Shown piece after piece: positions 32,818 to 44,921 of a stretch of DNA of 64,000 bases; the first letter of the stretch is position 1; each line of letters opens with the position of its first letter. The DNA is taken from contig OX326961.1 in the NCBI GenBank assembly GCA_946800325.1, positions 11,096,215-11,160,214 on the forward strand. The letters run 5' to 3'. The position numbers were made by a program, and so were the translations under genes. A model generated the notes under the pieces. It saw nothing but the letters and a program-made list of their open reading frames with translations. It made no database searches and had not been told where the DNA came from. Origin of the DNA: Luzula sylvatica (lineage: Eukaryota > Streptophyta > Magnoliopsida > Poales > Juncaceae).

Positions 32818-34452
32818 TTAATCATAAATTAATTTAAGATATTAAGTAAATATATAGATGACAAGTAATAAATATATACATATTAACATGTGTTTGTCTT
32901 GTGTCTTTTACTATAATTAATGATCTAGATTTATTATTTAATCCATCATGTGATTTAAATAAATATGATATATATGATATAAATTATTTTGACAATGTAC
33001 ATGACATGTCTTGTGCTATTTTATAAAAATACTTGTAATATTTTCAATTTTGAGATAATATAATATATTTTCAAATTAAGACCGACCCGGTTGATACTAC
33101 ATAATAATTAGTGAAAACTAAAAAGAGTTGATTTTTCATGTTCGGCAAGTATAGATGACTTTTTACTACGAAATCAATCAATCAATATGTTGATTTAATT
33201 AGCAAATATCTGATACTTGGTGCGTATATTTATAATTGATATTCGATGCATTCAGTAAATAAAAAAAAATTTAGTCAATAAATACTACTGATCTCACCAG
33301 AAAGATTTACTTACCAAATACAAATAAAAAGTCGACTGTGTTTTTTTATTGAGGAATTCTTAGATATCGCGAATATTTTAACTAAGATTTTTTTTATTTT
33401 GGTTCATTTATATACAAAATATCATAGAGATTCGTGAACTTAAAATTACTCAATCAAATTATAAATAACATCCAAACATGCATTAGATTTTTTTTGAAAA
33501 AAGAAGTATACTAGAAATTACCTACTCATCCAAACATCCCTCGATGATAAAAAAAAATCTGTTAAATATTATAATTTCAAGAGATTATATAGCTGGTTCC
33601 TAATACTCACTCAAATACTCTTGATGCGTTAATCAAAAATATTTAAACAAATTAATTAGATTTCTTAATTAAATCAATCAATTTAACTATTAATTAAGAT
33701 TTAACTAATTCATTTAAATATTATCGATTGACGCATACATATACAGATTGTCTCAGGGAATTTTGGGGGCCAAATATATTTTCCCTAATTTCAATATACC
33801 TGAGCGTTTTAGGATATAATATTCTAAATTTCGGATTGTGTACTATTTATGCTCACAGTCAGAACCAAATCATGGAAAAAGAATGGTTCCAAAAAGCATA
33901 AAAGGCACCAAAGTACATGATTGGGCAAAAGAAAAAGAGTACATAGCTTGGAGAAGCCAGCAAAGCCTTTCTCAACACTCACCGAAAGATATCGTATCAC
34001 TGTGGGTGTGGGCCCATGTTTCTCTAGAATCTTCTTCGCTGTCCAGTACAATCCAAGTTAAATCCTCAATTTGCATCGTTAATTAACAAACGAGTGATGA
34101 TGCACTTCCCCCCCATTCTCTCCTCCATCTCTCCCCTACCTCGGGATGTACACCGGAAGATTTAACACCATCAAATTTTATATCTTAAAATCATGATTTA
34201 ATATCTTAATCTATAGTTTAACACCATAACTAAGATGTTAAAAAATAAATTAAGATGTTAAATCATAATTAAGGTGTTAAATTTGAAGGCGTTAAGCCTT
34301 ACGATGACACATCAAGAGTTGTGGGGGAGAGTTGAGGGGAGGTACAACTTTTTCCTTAACAATATTTCTTTCCTAAATTTTCAAAATGATTTTACAAAAA
34401 CCGGCCAGTATTGTAGTGGGTGACCCGTTGCTTTTCCTTCAGCAATAATATT

Positions 34453-34483
<31 letters not shown>

Positions 34484-34510
34484 TAACTAAAAATTTAGAA
34501 GGATTCTCGC
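32818..34510. other. AT-rich intergenic region upstream of the kinase
   Basis: 34160-34300 holds repeated GATGTTAAATCATAA-type words in both orientations, perhaps a small MITE. A TC microsatellite at 34456-34482 lies about 30 bp before the kinase start codon, probably in its 5' UTR. The frame at 33824-34051 (minus) is open, but I do not recognise it. Confidence 0.4.
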
Positions 34511-35867
34511 ATGGGCTTCGCCTCTTTCTTGTGTTGCGGCAGGAATTCTAACTGGTTTGCATCCTTCCTCTCTTTCTTGCATATAATTTGATTTCAAAAA
34601 AAATCAAAAATCAATTTGAAATCTTCATAAAATTGATCAAACTATTTGAAATCTTGTAGGAATGAAGAGAGCTCGACAACAAGATGGAGGGCTTTTTCGT
34701 TAAAAGAGTTGCATTCAGCTACAAATAGTTTCAACTATGATAACAAGCTCGGCGAAGGAGTTTTCGGCAGTGTATATTGGGGCCAATTGTGGGATGGCTC
34801 TCAAGTAATTAATTAATTAATTAATTCCAATTTCACCTTAAACTTTTTCTTGATTATTAATTTATTATCGATGAAATTTAAATTTTGATACAGATTGTCG
34901 TAAAGAGGCTAAAAGCATGGAACGAGAAGACCGAACAAAAATTCGAAGTCGAGGTAGAGAAACTCAGCAAAATACAGCACAAGAACCTTATGAATATGAG
35001 GGGATTTTGTGCCGAGGGGCAGGAAAAGTTACTTGTTTATGATTACATGGCAAATATGAGCTTGCAATCTCATCTCCACGGATCACAATCGAAGGATTCG
35101 ATTCTCGATTGGGGTACAAGAATGTCTGTTTCGGTCGAATCTGCCGAGGCAATAGCGTAAGTAGCGGAATTATATTTACAAATCTAAATCATTCAAACTA
35201 AAATGATATTCTAAATTTTGTGACCAAAAAAGGTATCTCCATCATCATGATACTCCGCGCATGGTCCACGGGGACATGAAAGCAAGCAACGTATTACTGG
35301 ATTCTGGATTTAGGGCACGAGTAACCGATTTTGGCTTCTCGAAACTCGTCCTTGGTGGTAAGCCTAATTTCTTTTCTTGAAAGAATAATTCAAAGGGTCA
35401 CAATGATATTTCTTTATAAAGATAACGGGAAAACCTCGGAGAGTCATGATGTGTACGGCTTCGGGATTTTACTATTAGAGATTGCGAGTGGAAAAAAGCC
35501 GATCGAGAAGATTGGTCGTGGAAAACAAGTGGCGATTGTTGATTGGGCGCTTCCGTTGGCGAGGGAAGGGAGGTTTACCGAATTAGTTGATTCGAGATTA
35601 AATGGCAATTTCGTTGAGGGAGAATTAAGGAGGTTGGTTCTTGTGGGCCTTGTTTGTGCGCATAACGAGCCGGAGAAGAGACCCGATATGCCTGAGGTGG
35701 TGAGCTTGCTAAGAGGGGAGATGAAAGAGAAGTTTAAGATCATAGAAAATGATGAGATGTTTACGCCGGATATTCGCGAAGGAGATATTTCGAGCGGATC
35801 GTCGGGAATTGATGAGAAATTTGATGATTTGCGTAAGGAGGGAGTGAAAGAGATAAAAGTTGTGTAA
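34511..35867 (+). CDS. PTI1-like receptor-like cytoplasmic kinase lacking the APE segment, 340 aa
   Basis: Five exons with GT-AG introns: 34511-34554, 34660-34804, 34894-35156, 35233-35357, 35422-35867 (1023 nt in frame). MGFASFLCC at the start suggests N-myristoylation at Gly2 and palmitoylation, so membrane attachment. It closely resembles the Arabidopsis At3g15890 group as I remember it (FSLKELHSATNSFNYDNKLG). Visible: the glycine loop GEGVFGSV (46-53), the Lys in VVKRL (67), HGDMKASN in place of HRD (163-170, so non-RD), and DFG (183-185). The sequence then jumps from SKLVLG (192) to DNGKTSESHDVYGFGILLLE. The expected ~25 residues with the activation loop, GTxGYLAPE and the P+1 loop are absent. 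The junction falls on a 64-nt intron (35358-35421) that keeps the frame. The C-lobe is otherwise complete (CAHNEPEKRPDM). It is likely inactive or a pseudokinase, unless the assembly has lost the segment. Confidence 0.88.
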
Positions 35868-37226
35868 TATAAAAGTGTGATGTGTTTTCTATTTTATTTT
35901 CATTTTTTTTTGTTGGTTAGAAAAAGATGGATTGTAAAGTATTGGTATTTGTATTGAATTTGTTTTGTTGTTTTATATTTCTGATAATAGATGGATTGCG
36001 AATTTCTCTATCTATTGTAAACAAAGCAGCAATTTGTTTTTGTTAAATTTGCTCGCTTTTTTTATCCATTTTTATCTTTTTGAATAATTATATCACGTAG
36101 CCAAATATGTTCGCATAGATTAAAACTTTACAATTTTTTAGACAATATTGTATGCTATTAATTCAAAATGATCATAATATCAACAATAGTTCATGATAAA
36201 CATATTTCATGTAAATATGACATTCAATTTTAAATTTAATGACAATTTATCCTTATATTTTATACTTGTAAATAAATTTTTGAGGCCTAAAAAAAATTGG
36301 TGGGTCTATGCTACTTGCCAATATTGTTCGAGCAGGACCTGCTTTTGAATAAGGTCGTGCAAACTATAACTAAACTTAAAACAACTCCCTATACATATTT
36401 TGTATATCATTATATAAAATGAATCAATAAATTGATACTATATTTCCCTACTATATCAAATTAACATTTTGAAATAAAATAATATCGAAACATCACATAT
36501 TAGTACAATGATTCCTACTAAGCATATTTTTCACGAATGAAGTATATCATATAACATTTTCAATTTTATATGTATTTTTGGAAATAATTTCTACAATATA
36601 TACGCGACATTTCACGTACGATATTTTGAAATTATAATAATTATTAAAAATTATTTACGATAATGTTATGCGATAAAAATATTATGAATATAAAATATTA
36701 TAATTATAATTCCAATGCGGAGCGAGAGTAAAACTCTACTATTATTTAATAACACTATACACAACAACTAAAAACTGCATATATCGGCATCTGATTAGTG
36801 TCGGACCGACTGATGGCAACAGGTTTCTCATTTGTCGAGATGTTAAGATCACAACTGGACCAGTATAACAGTGCATAGCCAAAGAGTTACACCAGTTTCA
36901 CGCAAAAATCTCTTATCAAACCTTCTAGTCAAAAGCACATCGAATACTAAAAATGCAAATAGACTCAGTTCACAACACCCAAGCTCTATAACCACACATC
37001 GGCAACCCCTTCTGGTTTATCCTCATTGGATCGGTTCACGGAGAACCTCATCCATGTTATAAATTCTCAGAAGGAGCTAAGGCTTCGAAACCATGCAAGA
37101 AGATCTCATCTTTCTCAAACCCGTCTCTTTCACGCGTTCCTTCACCCCAAAGACAAAGTCAGGAGAAGTAGTAGTAGCGAAACACCGAGAAAGTATATAT
37201 CATATACTCACCGCTCTCACCCGATC
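35868..37226. other. intergenic region between the kinase and RabGAP genes
   Basis: AT-rich; the kinase 3' UTR is at the left and the RabGAP 5' UTR at the right (roughly 37020-37226). Near 36716-36745 there is a weak GC-containing word (AATGCGGAGCGAGAG) that only faintly resembles a Helitron end. No other gene. Confidence 0.4.
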
Positions 37227-40200
37227 ATGCAAGAACCCGAGCTCCACGACCTCTCTGACGATTCCGATTACGCCGCCGCTTCTCAGCACCTGGTAAATCA
37301 CTCATCAATTACCATCCAATTGTATCTCCATAGTTCTTTTCTCTATTCCAGTCTGTTTTTCTCCATTTTCCCCTAATTTGGAGCTTTCATTCGTTTACCG
37401 ATAGTATTGGTATAACCGTACTAGTGTGCAGTGCTTAAAATTTGTATAATCTACTTATTAGGACTCTCTGAAGTTGAATCAATTGGATATTTGATCGATT
37501 AAATGTCTCTGATCTCCATACAAGTTCAATTATTTGGGGATCTGATCTCTGTTTAACGATTTTTTAATTTTTTTTGAATTTAAAAGGCAACAGGGAGTAT
37601 AATGAGATCAGACTCAGCTAAGAGTGGTACCAGTGAGCCCAGTATCGGTTCAGAAGTGGTGTTTTTCAAGGATAACGTCACTATACACCCGAAACAGTAT
37701 AATTCTGACAGAATAAGTGGCCGTTTGAGACTCATCAAGCATGGCCCCTCTTTGCTTCTTGTAATCTACTAATACTCATCTCATTTCACTTCTCTTTAAC
37801 TATTAATTGTTTCATTTATCTTAATAGTTAATAAAACTTGATATTTTTGTGCATTTAGACTTGGATTCCATACAAGCCGAATTCAGATGGAGTTGATTGC
37901 ATGGGTGGCGGCTCAGACTTCATGATTTCAGAAAAAGGCAACAAAAAATAATAGAAAAACACTAAATTCGAGTCTAAATCAAGTATCTAAATTGATTTTT
38001 GTTCAATACAGATAGAAATCTATACACAATAAAAGCGACTCTGAGTGACGTGCGATCGATACGCAGACACACTCCCACTCTTGGCTGGCAATATGTTATT
38101 ATCGTTCTCTCTTCCGGTAAATTTTCACAAAACCCCCTATTTTTCTTAAAATATTATTAATTAAAATTAAACCCCAATTTTCATTTCAGGGCTCGCATAC
38201 CCACCTCTTTATTTTTATAGTGGCGGTGTCCGTGAATTTCTCGCTATACTTAAACTACATGTTTTCATTGCCAGGTTTACTTTTGTCCTTTTCCTCATTA
38301 TCATTATTATTTTTATCATTATTATTATTATTATTAAAATTATTATTATTATTATTATTATTAGGTCTGCAGATGATCCAAATGTCTTCCTCGTAAATGA
38401 TTTCCAAGATCCATTTCAGGTTTATATTTTTATATTTCTGTAAATTAGTTTCATGATATACTCGAAATATTATAATATTTTTATTGTTTGTTACCTCTTT
38501 AACAGAAAAGTTTGTCATCATTAGAGCTACCAAGGTTTTCGAGAGGCTCTTCATTCAAAAGCTCTCCAATTCCAATCGAAGGCAACAACAAGAATAGCGC
38601 AGAAATTGCAGAGTACAATTTGTCGAGAATTGCGGAGTACAATTCGAGGCCAACGAGTAAGAACAAGCACAACGATCCTGGCTTGATTCAAGTCTTGGAG
38701 AAATTCTCTCTGGTTACTAAGTTTGCGAGAGAAACCACTTCGAGTTTGTTTCGAGAGAATAGTAATAATCTTGGTAATAATAGTAACCAATATATTCCTT
38801 ATGAAAAGGAGAAAAAGAACAATAATAGTAATAATAATAATAATATTAATAATAATGATAATTATGATGAGGAGTTGAGTAATAAGTTGATTAGTATGAA
38901 TGAAGAAGGGCAATCTAGTAATAATCAGGATTTAAGTCCAATTGCTTCTGATGTACTCGAGGTAAATATTTAATATTCCGCAATTTATTTTATTTTATTT
39001 TATTTTGTGGTTTGATAATAAATAATTGTGATGAATTGAATGTTTTGATAGTTTGATAGATTGCCTTTGGTTTGGGGGAAACAAAGAGAGAGCCCTTTAA
39101 GTATTGAAGAGGTATTGTATTTATTTATTTTTTATTTTTCTCTCTATTTTAGGGTTTACAATTTGAAATTATTTTTGTATAAATAGTGGGCATCATTCTT
39201 GGATAATGATGGAAGAATAATGGATTCGAAGGCTTTGAAAAAAAGAGTGTTTTATGGTGGAGTAGATCCTGAACTAAGAAAAGAGGTAACGCAAAAATCT
39301 CACTTGAACCCTAATTATCCCAATTGATTAATTAAACCCTATTATCCCAATTGATTAATTGAACCCTATTTTCCCAATTGTTTAATTAAACCCTAATTAT
39401 CCCAATTGATTAATTAAACCTTAATTATCCCAATTGATTAATTAAACCCTAATTTTCCCAATTGATTAGTTAAACCCTAATTATCCGAATTGATTAGTTA
39501 AACCCTAATTTTCCCAATTGATTAGTTAAACCCTAATTTTAATTTTGATTTTGTTAGGTTTGGAAGTTTTTGTTGGGGTTTTACGAATACGATTCGACTT
39601 ATGCAGAGAGAGAATTCAATTGTTATGAAAAAGAGTTCGAATACCAAACCATTAAGAAACAATGGCAGGTTTGTTTTAAAAAATAATCCATTCAAATTCT
39701 CTTAATTACATTTCGATTATTTCATTTTTTCTTTAAATTCGTGTAGAGTATTTCACCAAAACAAGCGAAAATGTTCACGAAATTCAGAGAAAGAAAAAGC
39801 CTCATTGACAAGGACGTGGTAAATACATATTTACAATATAGTCCTTAATTTTTTCACAAAATAATTTATTATTATTTACAACTAATTATACTTTTTGAAT
39901 TATTAAGGTGCGGACAGATAGATCAGTACAGTATTACGAAGGAGACGAAAATAAAAATGTGACTGTTCTTCGAGACATTCTCTTAACTTATTCTTTCTAT
40001 AATTTCGACCTTGGTTATTGTCAGGTAAACCTTATTAATCAATAATTAGTTTCTTTTAGGGGTACTTTTGTAAAATTTCTAAATTTTTGGTTTGTAGGGA
40101 ATGAGTGATCTATTATCGCCGATACTACACGTAATGGAGAACGAATCGAATTCATTTTGGTGCTTCGTAGCATTAATGGAGAGATTAGGTCCTAATTTCA

Positions 40201-41152
40201 ATCGTGACCAAAGTGGAATGCATTCTCAACTTCTAGCCCTCAACAAGGTAAATAAATTTCAGCACTCTTTTTTTTGCTTATATATCCTTTAAAAATATTA
40301 AATATCAAATATACCCTTTGTGTACAGTTAGTAGAGCTACTCGACAGCCAACTACACGGATACTTCAAACAAGAAGATTGTTTAAATTATTTCTTTTGTT
40401 TTCGCTGGATCCTCATACAATTCAAACGGTAATATTAATAAGGCCAAATTTCATATGTACCCCTACAATGCCCCACAATTTCACGTATACCCCTGCAAAA
40501 CGTGAAATGTCATGAATACCCCTACAAAACTACTAAAATTTCATGAATGCCCTTTTTGTTAGATTTCTGTTAAACTGCTAATTTATGCTTTTTCGATTTT
40601 TCCGACATAAATTTTATTCCTTCTTTACATGGGGGTAAAATCGGAAAAGCAAAAATTAGCGGTAATCTTAACGAATAATTAACAGAAATCTAATCAAAAG
40701 GACGTCCATGAAATTATAATAATTTTGTAGGGGCATTCATGATATTTCACGTTTTGCAGGGATATACGTGAAATTGTGGGGCTAAATTTCATCTCTAATT
40801 TCATACAAATACTAATAATAACAGGGAGTTCGATTACGAACAAGTAATGAGATTATGGGAAGTACTATGGACGTACTATTTAACCGAACATTTCCACCTG
40901 TACATATGTGTGGCGATACTAAAACAATATCGAAAGAAAATAATAACCGAACAAATGGATTTCGACACATTATTGAAATTCATTAACGAGTTGAGCGGGA
41001 AGATTAATCTGGACCAGGCGTTGAGGGACGCGGAGGCGTTGTGTAGCATTGCTGGCGAGAACGGGGAGAAGTGTATCCCGCCAGGCACGCCGCCTTCTTT
41101 GCCGATCGAGATTGATGGGGGCGGTTATTTGCTTGATGATGAAGTGTTGTGA
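37227..41152 (+). CDS. TBC-domain Rab GTPase-activating protein (TBC1D15/GYP7-like), 685 aa, 15 exons
   Basis: Accelerates GTP hydrolysis by Rab/Ypt GTPases in membrane traffic. Exons: 37227-37292, 37587-37760, 37859-37937, 38012-38116, 38190-38274, 38365-38419, 38506-38961, 39052-39111, 39187-39285, 39558-39668, 39747-39818, 39908-40024, 40098-40247, 40328-40428, 40825-41152; the phases join to 2058 nt. The N-terminus MQEPELHDLSDDSDYA and the order TWIPYKP, GWQYVIIVLSSG, YFYSGGVREFLA fit Arabidopsis At5g52580 as remembered. The TBC domain spans about 385-660, with LRKEVWKFLLG, the arginine finger in IDKDVVRTDR (Arg456) and the glutamine finger YCQ (Gln493). The linker is Asn-rich (around 290-325), from AAT repeats. 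Intron 3 uses a GC donor (AAAG|GCAAC). The start is chosen by homology; the frame is open upstream to 37026. Confidence 0.94.
39300..39545 (+). repeat. ~28-30 bp tandem repeats in RabGAP intron 9
   Basis: About eight imperfect units of the type AACCCTAATTATCCCAATTG followed by ATTAATTA. They fill most of intron 9, between the exons ending at 39285 and beginning at 39558. The CCCTAAT core superficially recalls telomeric repeats, but the unit is too long. Confidence 0.85.
40441..40795. mobile_element. small foldback MITE in RabGAP intron 14
   Basis: Inverted arms share GCCCCACAATTTCACGTATA and TGCAAAACGTGAAAT with complementary copies at 40740-40785, and TTAGATTTCTGTTAA at 40558 pairs with TTAACAGAAATCTAA at 40680. 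The termini and target duplication are not sharp, so the limits are approximate. Confidence 0.65.
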
Positions 41153-42657
41153 TTTGAAATATTTGTGGGGTTTATTTGAATAAATGTATTTGTGGTTCGG
41201 TGGATTGTTGTTGGTTTATTTGGCGTTGAATTTATTTGAAATGATATTTGTTTTTTTTCTTTTCTTTTGTATATTAGTATGAATTAATGGAAAATGATAT
41301 ATGATAGTTCATATTGGTAGGATATAAAATTGTAGCTAGGTTATCCTAACCCTTGTTATAGGATATATATTTTTTTAAAATATCTTCATCTTTTGGATAC
41401 TCTGAAAAATCCTTTCTAAACAAAAGTTTTGGATCAAAGTATTTCTATTTTTATATTTAATAATTCAAAAATATTTCTAAAATACAATAATTGAAAGAAA
41501 TTATATATTATATTTATTATCTATATAATTTTAATATTTCAATTACTATGTATTTTCACACGACAATGATATGAAAAAATAGCTTAAAAAAATAACATTT
41601 AGCAGCTCGTTTTAATGCACACTAACTTTATATATATTTTTAAATATTTTTAAGATATTTTTATTTTTAATCAATTATTATTTCAATAAATATTAGTGAC
41701 ATATTTGAACAATGTTACACCTTGAGTATTTCATTACTACGTGGCACATCCAATATATTTGCATTACCAAATTCATAGTTCAAGTGGAGCACTCCCATAA
41801 TCCAGATTCTGGCATATTCTCCCCTCCCATTAATTTTTGAATACAAGAGCTATGGTGAGGCCACATCACCAAATACTGTTCACCGTACTGTTCACCAACT
41901 ACCGTTCACCGGTACTGGTAAACACTGTTCAAAGGGGACTGTTCACTCCTGTATTGTACTGTTCATCCCGGTTACTGTTCATCGTTTTTTTTTTTTCCCT
42001 GGGAATTTTATTTTATTTGACATATATGTTGTGTTCTAAATAAAATATTTGAATTTTTCATCGTATTAATAAATATAATTGACATATGTCTTGTGTTCTA
42101 AATAAAATATTTGAATTTTTCATCGTATTAATAAATATAATTTGTATACTATAATTTTACTGTTAACAAAATACTATTCACACAAATACTTTTTGTTAGC
42201 CTGAGCTGGTATTATTTTTTTTTTTTGCTTATTATAACAGTTTTGATTGGTACCAAGCTGCCTATTTTTGTGTTTATTATAATATTTTGATTGGTACCAA
42301 GCTGCGTTTTTATGTTTTTTTTTTTTTGTCATTTTCAGAATTTTATTTTATTTGACATGTTTTGTATTATAAATAAAACATTTCAATTTTTCTTTTGAAA
42401 CATATGATATATTTTGAGGAGGAAAAAAATTTATATTTATTGCATAATATTTGTGAGACTATTTAATATCAGACTTTTTTTTTAAATTAACATTTATGAA
42501 GATTACTTTTGTTTTGCACTTGTAACGTTTTAGATAAAATTATTATTTTATGATCATATATATTTTCTTATCAAATAATATATCAAATAATTACTTTTGC
42601 TTATTATATTATTTCTTATCAAATAATATATCCCGCAGCGAAGCGCGGGATATTTTC
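41153..42657. other. intergenic region with ACTGTTCA repeats and tandem duplications
   Basis: 41870-41990 carries about eight ACTGTTCA words, a feature often seen inside plant Helitron-like DNA. 42019-42080 and 42081-42142 are a 62-bp tandem duplication with few differences. A shorter duplication containing TTTTGATTGGTACCAAGCTG lies at 42240-42305. This may all belong to the Helitron that ends at 42661. No gene. Confidence 0.55.
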
Positions 42658-42661
42658 CTAG
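42632..42661 (+). mobile_element. Helitron 3' terminus
   Basis: CCCGCAGCGAAGCGCGGG forms a GC-rich hairpin, then ATATTTTCCTAG, followed by T. This is the clearest Helitron 3' end in the window and shares GCAGCGAAGCGCGGG with the one at 24496. Confidence 0.8.
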
Positions 42662-43312
42662 TTTGAATAATGTGTGAATGGGCTCTAGTTGCTTTATTGT
42701 TTATTTGATTATGTTAAATTTTGTGTTCCGGCATATATCAAATATATGAGCTCATATATAATTCATATAATAAAAAACTTATTTGTTCTTAATTATATGT
42801 TTATTATTTGTTATCCGTCGAATAAATCATATGTCAAATAATGCATGTTTAGTAAATATATGATATAATATATAATTTAATTATTATTAAATATTTATGA
42901 TTTTTTTTAATTATCAAAAATTGTTTAGTAAAATTAAATATTACAAAAATATAGCGATATTTTGATAATTTTTTGCAGCATCGTACATAGTTAACTTTAA
43001 CATTCATAAGAGACTATATGGAAGAAAAAAACTTTATTGGTTTTTTGAAATTTTTGAATCACACACACATTACAAGTTTTATTAACCAAAAAATACAGCC
43101 ATCATCAAAACTAATTGAGTTATTGACATATTGGGACTCATGAATTTTTGTTTGGCAGCTCCACATTACACTAAAACATCCTCTTAAGTATTATTTGATA
43201 TTATTAAATTAATTAATATATGACACATAATTAGTAGTATTGCCATGTAAATTATCAAATAATATATGACACATATTATTTGACAGTAGTAATTGGTTAA
43301 TTTGTGTTAATT
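42662..43312. other. AT-rich spacer, no gene
   Basis: Nothing recognised. Confidence 0.4.
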
Positions 43313-43320
43313 CTTTTGCA

Positions 43321-43799
43321 TAGGGATGTTCAAACGGTTTGATTTATTCGGATACCGAACCGAAGTAGTCAGTTCGGTTTAGTCGGTTCGGTTTTTTTTG
43401 TTCTGTTCGGTTGAAAAAATAATATTGTTCGATTTATTCGGTTCGCTTCGATTTTGGAGTTTTGAAAACCTTTTAAACCGAACCGGCCAAATAACATTCC
43501 ATTTTTCATTTTTTCTAATATATTAATTTTAAAATATAAAATTTGATATAATAATCTTATAAGATAATACGATTATATTTTATAATATGTACTTATATTT
43601 TTTGATAAATAAAATATAATTTTTTTATTAATTTTTTTTAATGCTCAAATTCTAATATTTATTATTCGGTTCTGTTTTTAATCGGTTATAAAAATAAACA
43701 GTTCGGTTCGGTTCAGTTTGAATTGAGTTTGGTCCGATTTAAATCGGTTTGGTTTTACTCGATTCGGTTTGAACCGAACCTACCGAATGAACACCCCTA
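43321..43799. mobile_element. hAT-type MITE, 479 bp
   Basis: The left end TAGGGATGTTCAAACGG and the right end ATTCGGT...TTCATTCGG pair as GAACACCCCTA; the flanks CTTTTGCA and GTTTTACA look like a decayed 8-bp duplication. Subterminal regions are crowded with TCGGTTCGGTT and its complement, as in the CCCGAA-rich hAT elements elsewhere in the window. Confidence 0.7.
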
Positions 43800-44640
43800 G
43801 TTTTACATTTAAAATATTTGTTTGCGATACTCCGCATGACATATTTGTATCCGGATTCGATATTTATAATCGTATTTTTGCGATACTTCACGTGATATGT
43901 TCATAATAATAAATATTTTTTACAAGTACATTTATAACAATTAGTCTTTTTGTTCATAATAACAAATATTTATAATCGTATTTTTGGAGAATTTTACTTC
44001 GTATAGGGAATACACTAAACATCCCTTATTTTACGATTAACATTTTAATACACATATTATTATTAAATAAATAAATAAATAATATTTGTCATGAAATTAA
44101 TAGGTAAAACATTTGACACAGTTAATCAATACAATTTGTATGATGATTATTCGTTACATATTAATTAATATAATTATATTAAACAGCATATAAAGGAGTT
44201 TAAAATTTCATGGAGATTGCACCGGAAGGGAAAAAGTTCGGACTCTAGTCCAAATATGTCAAAGACCCAATTAGTTTTGATTGTTGTATTTTGATTAATA
44301 AATTTTGGATTGTAGGTATAATTAAAAAATTTCCAAATTTTTTGGAGTATGCAAAAAGTGAAGATTCTTTAAATATTAAAAAAATTAGGGTCTTTTTACA
44401 AGTTCCCTTAAATAACAATTTTTTTAAAATTTTGTAATACATGATTCATGATTAGCCAGATGTCAGTATTTGTATGCCGTATCCTCGGTGAGTCGCACAC
44501 GATGAGTCACGCATCATTTCAAAACAAGAAAATCAGGGGAATAGTTCCGTTCCTCTTTCTCTGTTTCAACTTCTATGTTTCTCTTCGTACAGTAAATCTC
44601 TTTCAGAGCGAATCACACGACTCGCGATACATTCCTCTGT
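43800..44640. other. intergenic region upstream of the prenyltransferase
   Basis: AT-rich to about 44430, then more balanced sequence that probably holds the promoter and 5' UTR. No separate gene. Confidence 0.4.
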
Positions 44641-44752
44641 ATGGAGTCTACCACGGAGAATCTAAATCGATCCTTGCTATTTCTATATGGACGACGGAAG
44701 AAACCATTTGCCCTCCCTCCGCCGTCGCCGATCCGTCTTTCTCCCTGCTCCG

Positions 44753-44754
44753 GT

Positions 44755-44814
<60 letters not shown>

Positions 44815-44877
44815 AGCGTGCTTTTTATTAATTGCTAAACTAAGGATTTTATTAATAGAACTCAGTTATATCTGTAG
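44753..44877 (+). promoter_or_regulatory. putative 5'-UTR intron with a CT microsatellite
   Basis: The donor CCG|GTAACT and acceptor ATCTGTAG|GG enclose a CT run at 44757-44809. Joining the flanks does not extend the downstream reading frame upstream, because a TAA follows at once, so this is a leader intron. Confidence 0.5.
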
Positions 44878-44921
44878 GGTAATCGGTACGCAATTTCTCT
44901 ATTACGTACCATTCTTCTCTC

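Noticed and set aside
36716..36745. Possible fifth Helitron 3' end (GCGGAGCGAGAG)
   Set aside because: No convincing hairpin and no terminal CTAG at the right distance.
39300..39545. Telomere-like CCCTAAT repeats
   Set aside because: The unit is 28-30 bp with a long non-telomeric part and it lies within an intron.
40101..40292. Separate short genes within 37227-41152
   Set aside because: They are individual exons of the RabGAP gene running into introns.
44641..44838. Upstream start that might extend the prenyltransferase
   Set aside because: Splicing across 44753-44877 puts TAA immediately after the junction, so the upstream frame cannot join.
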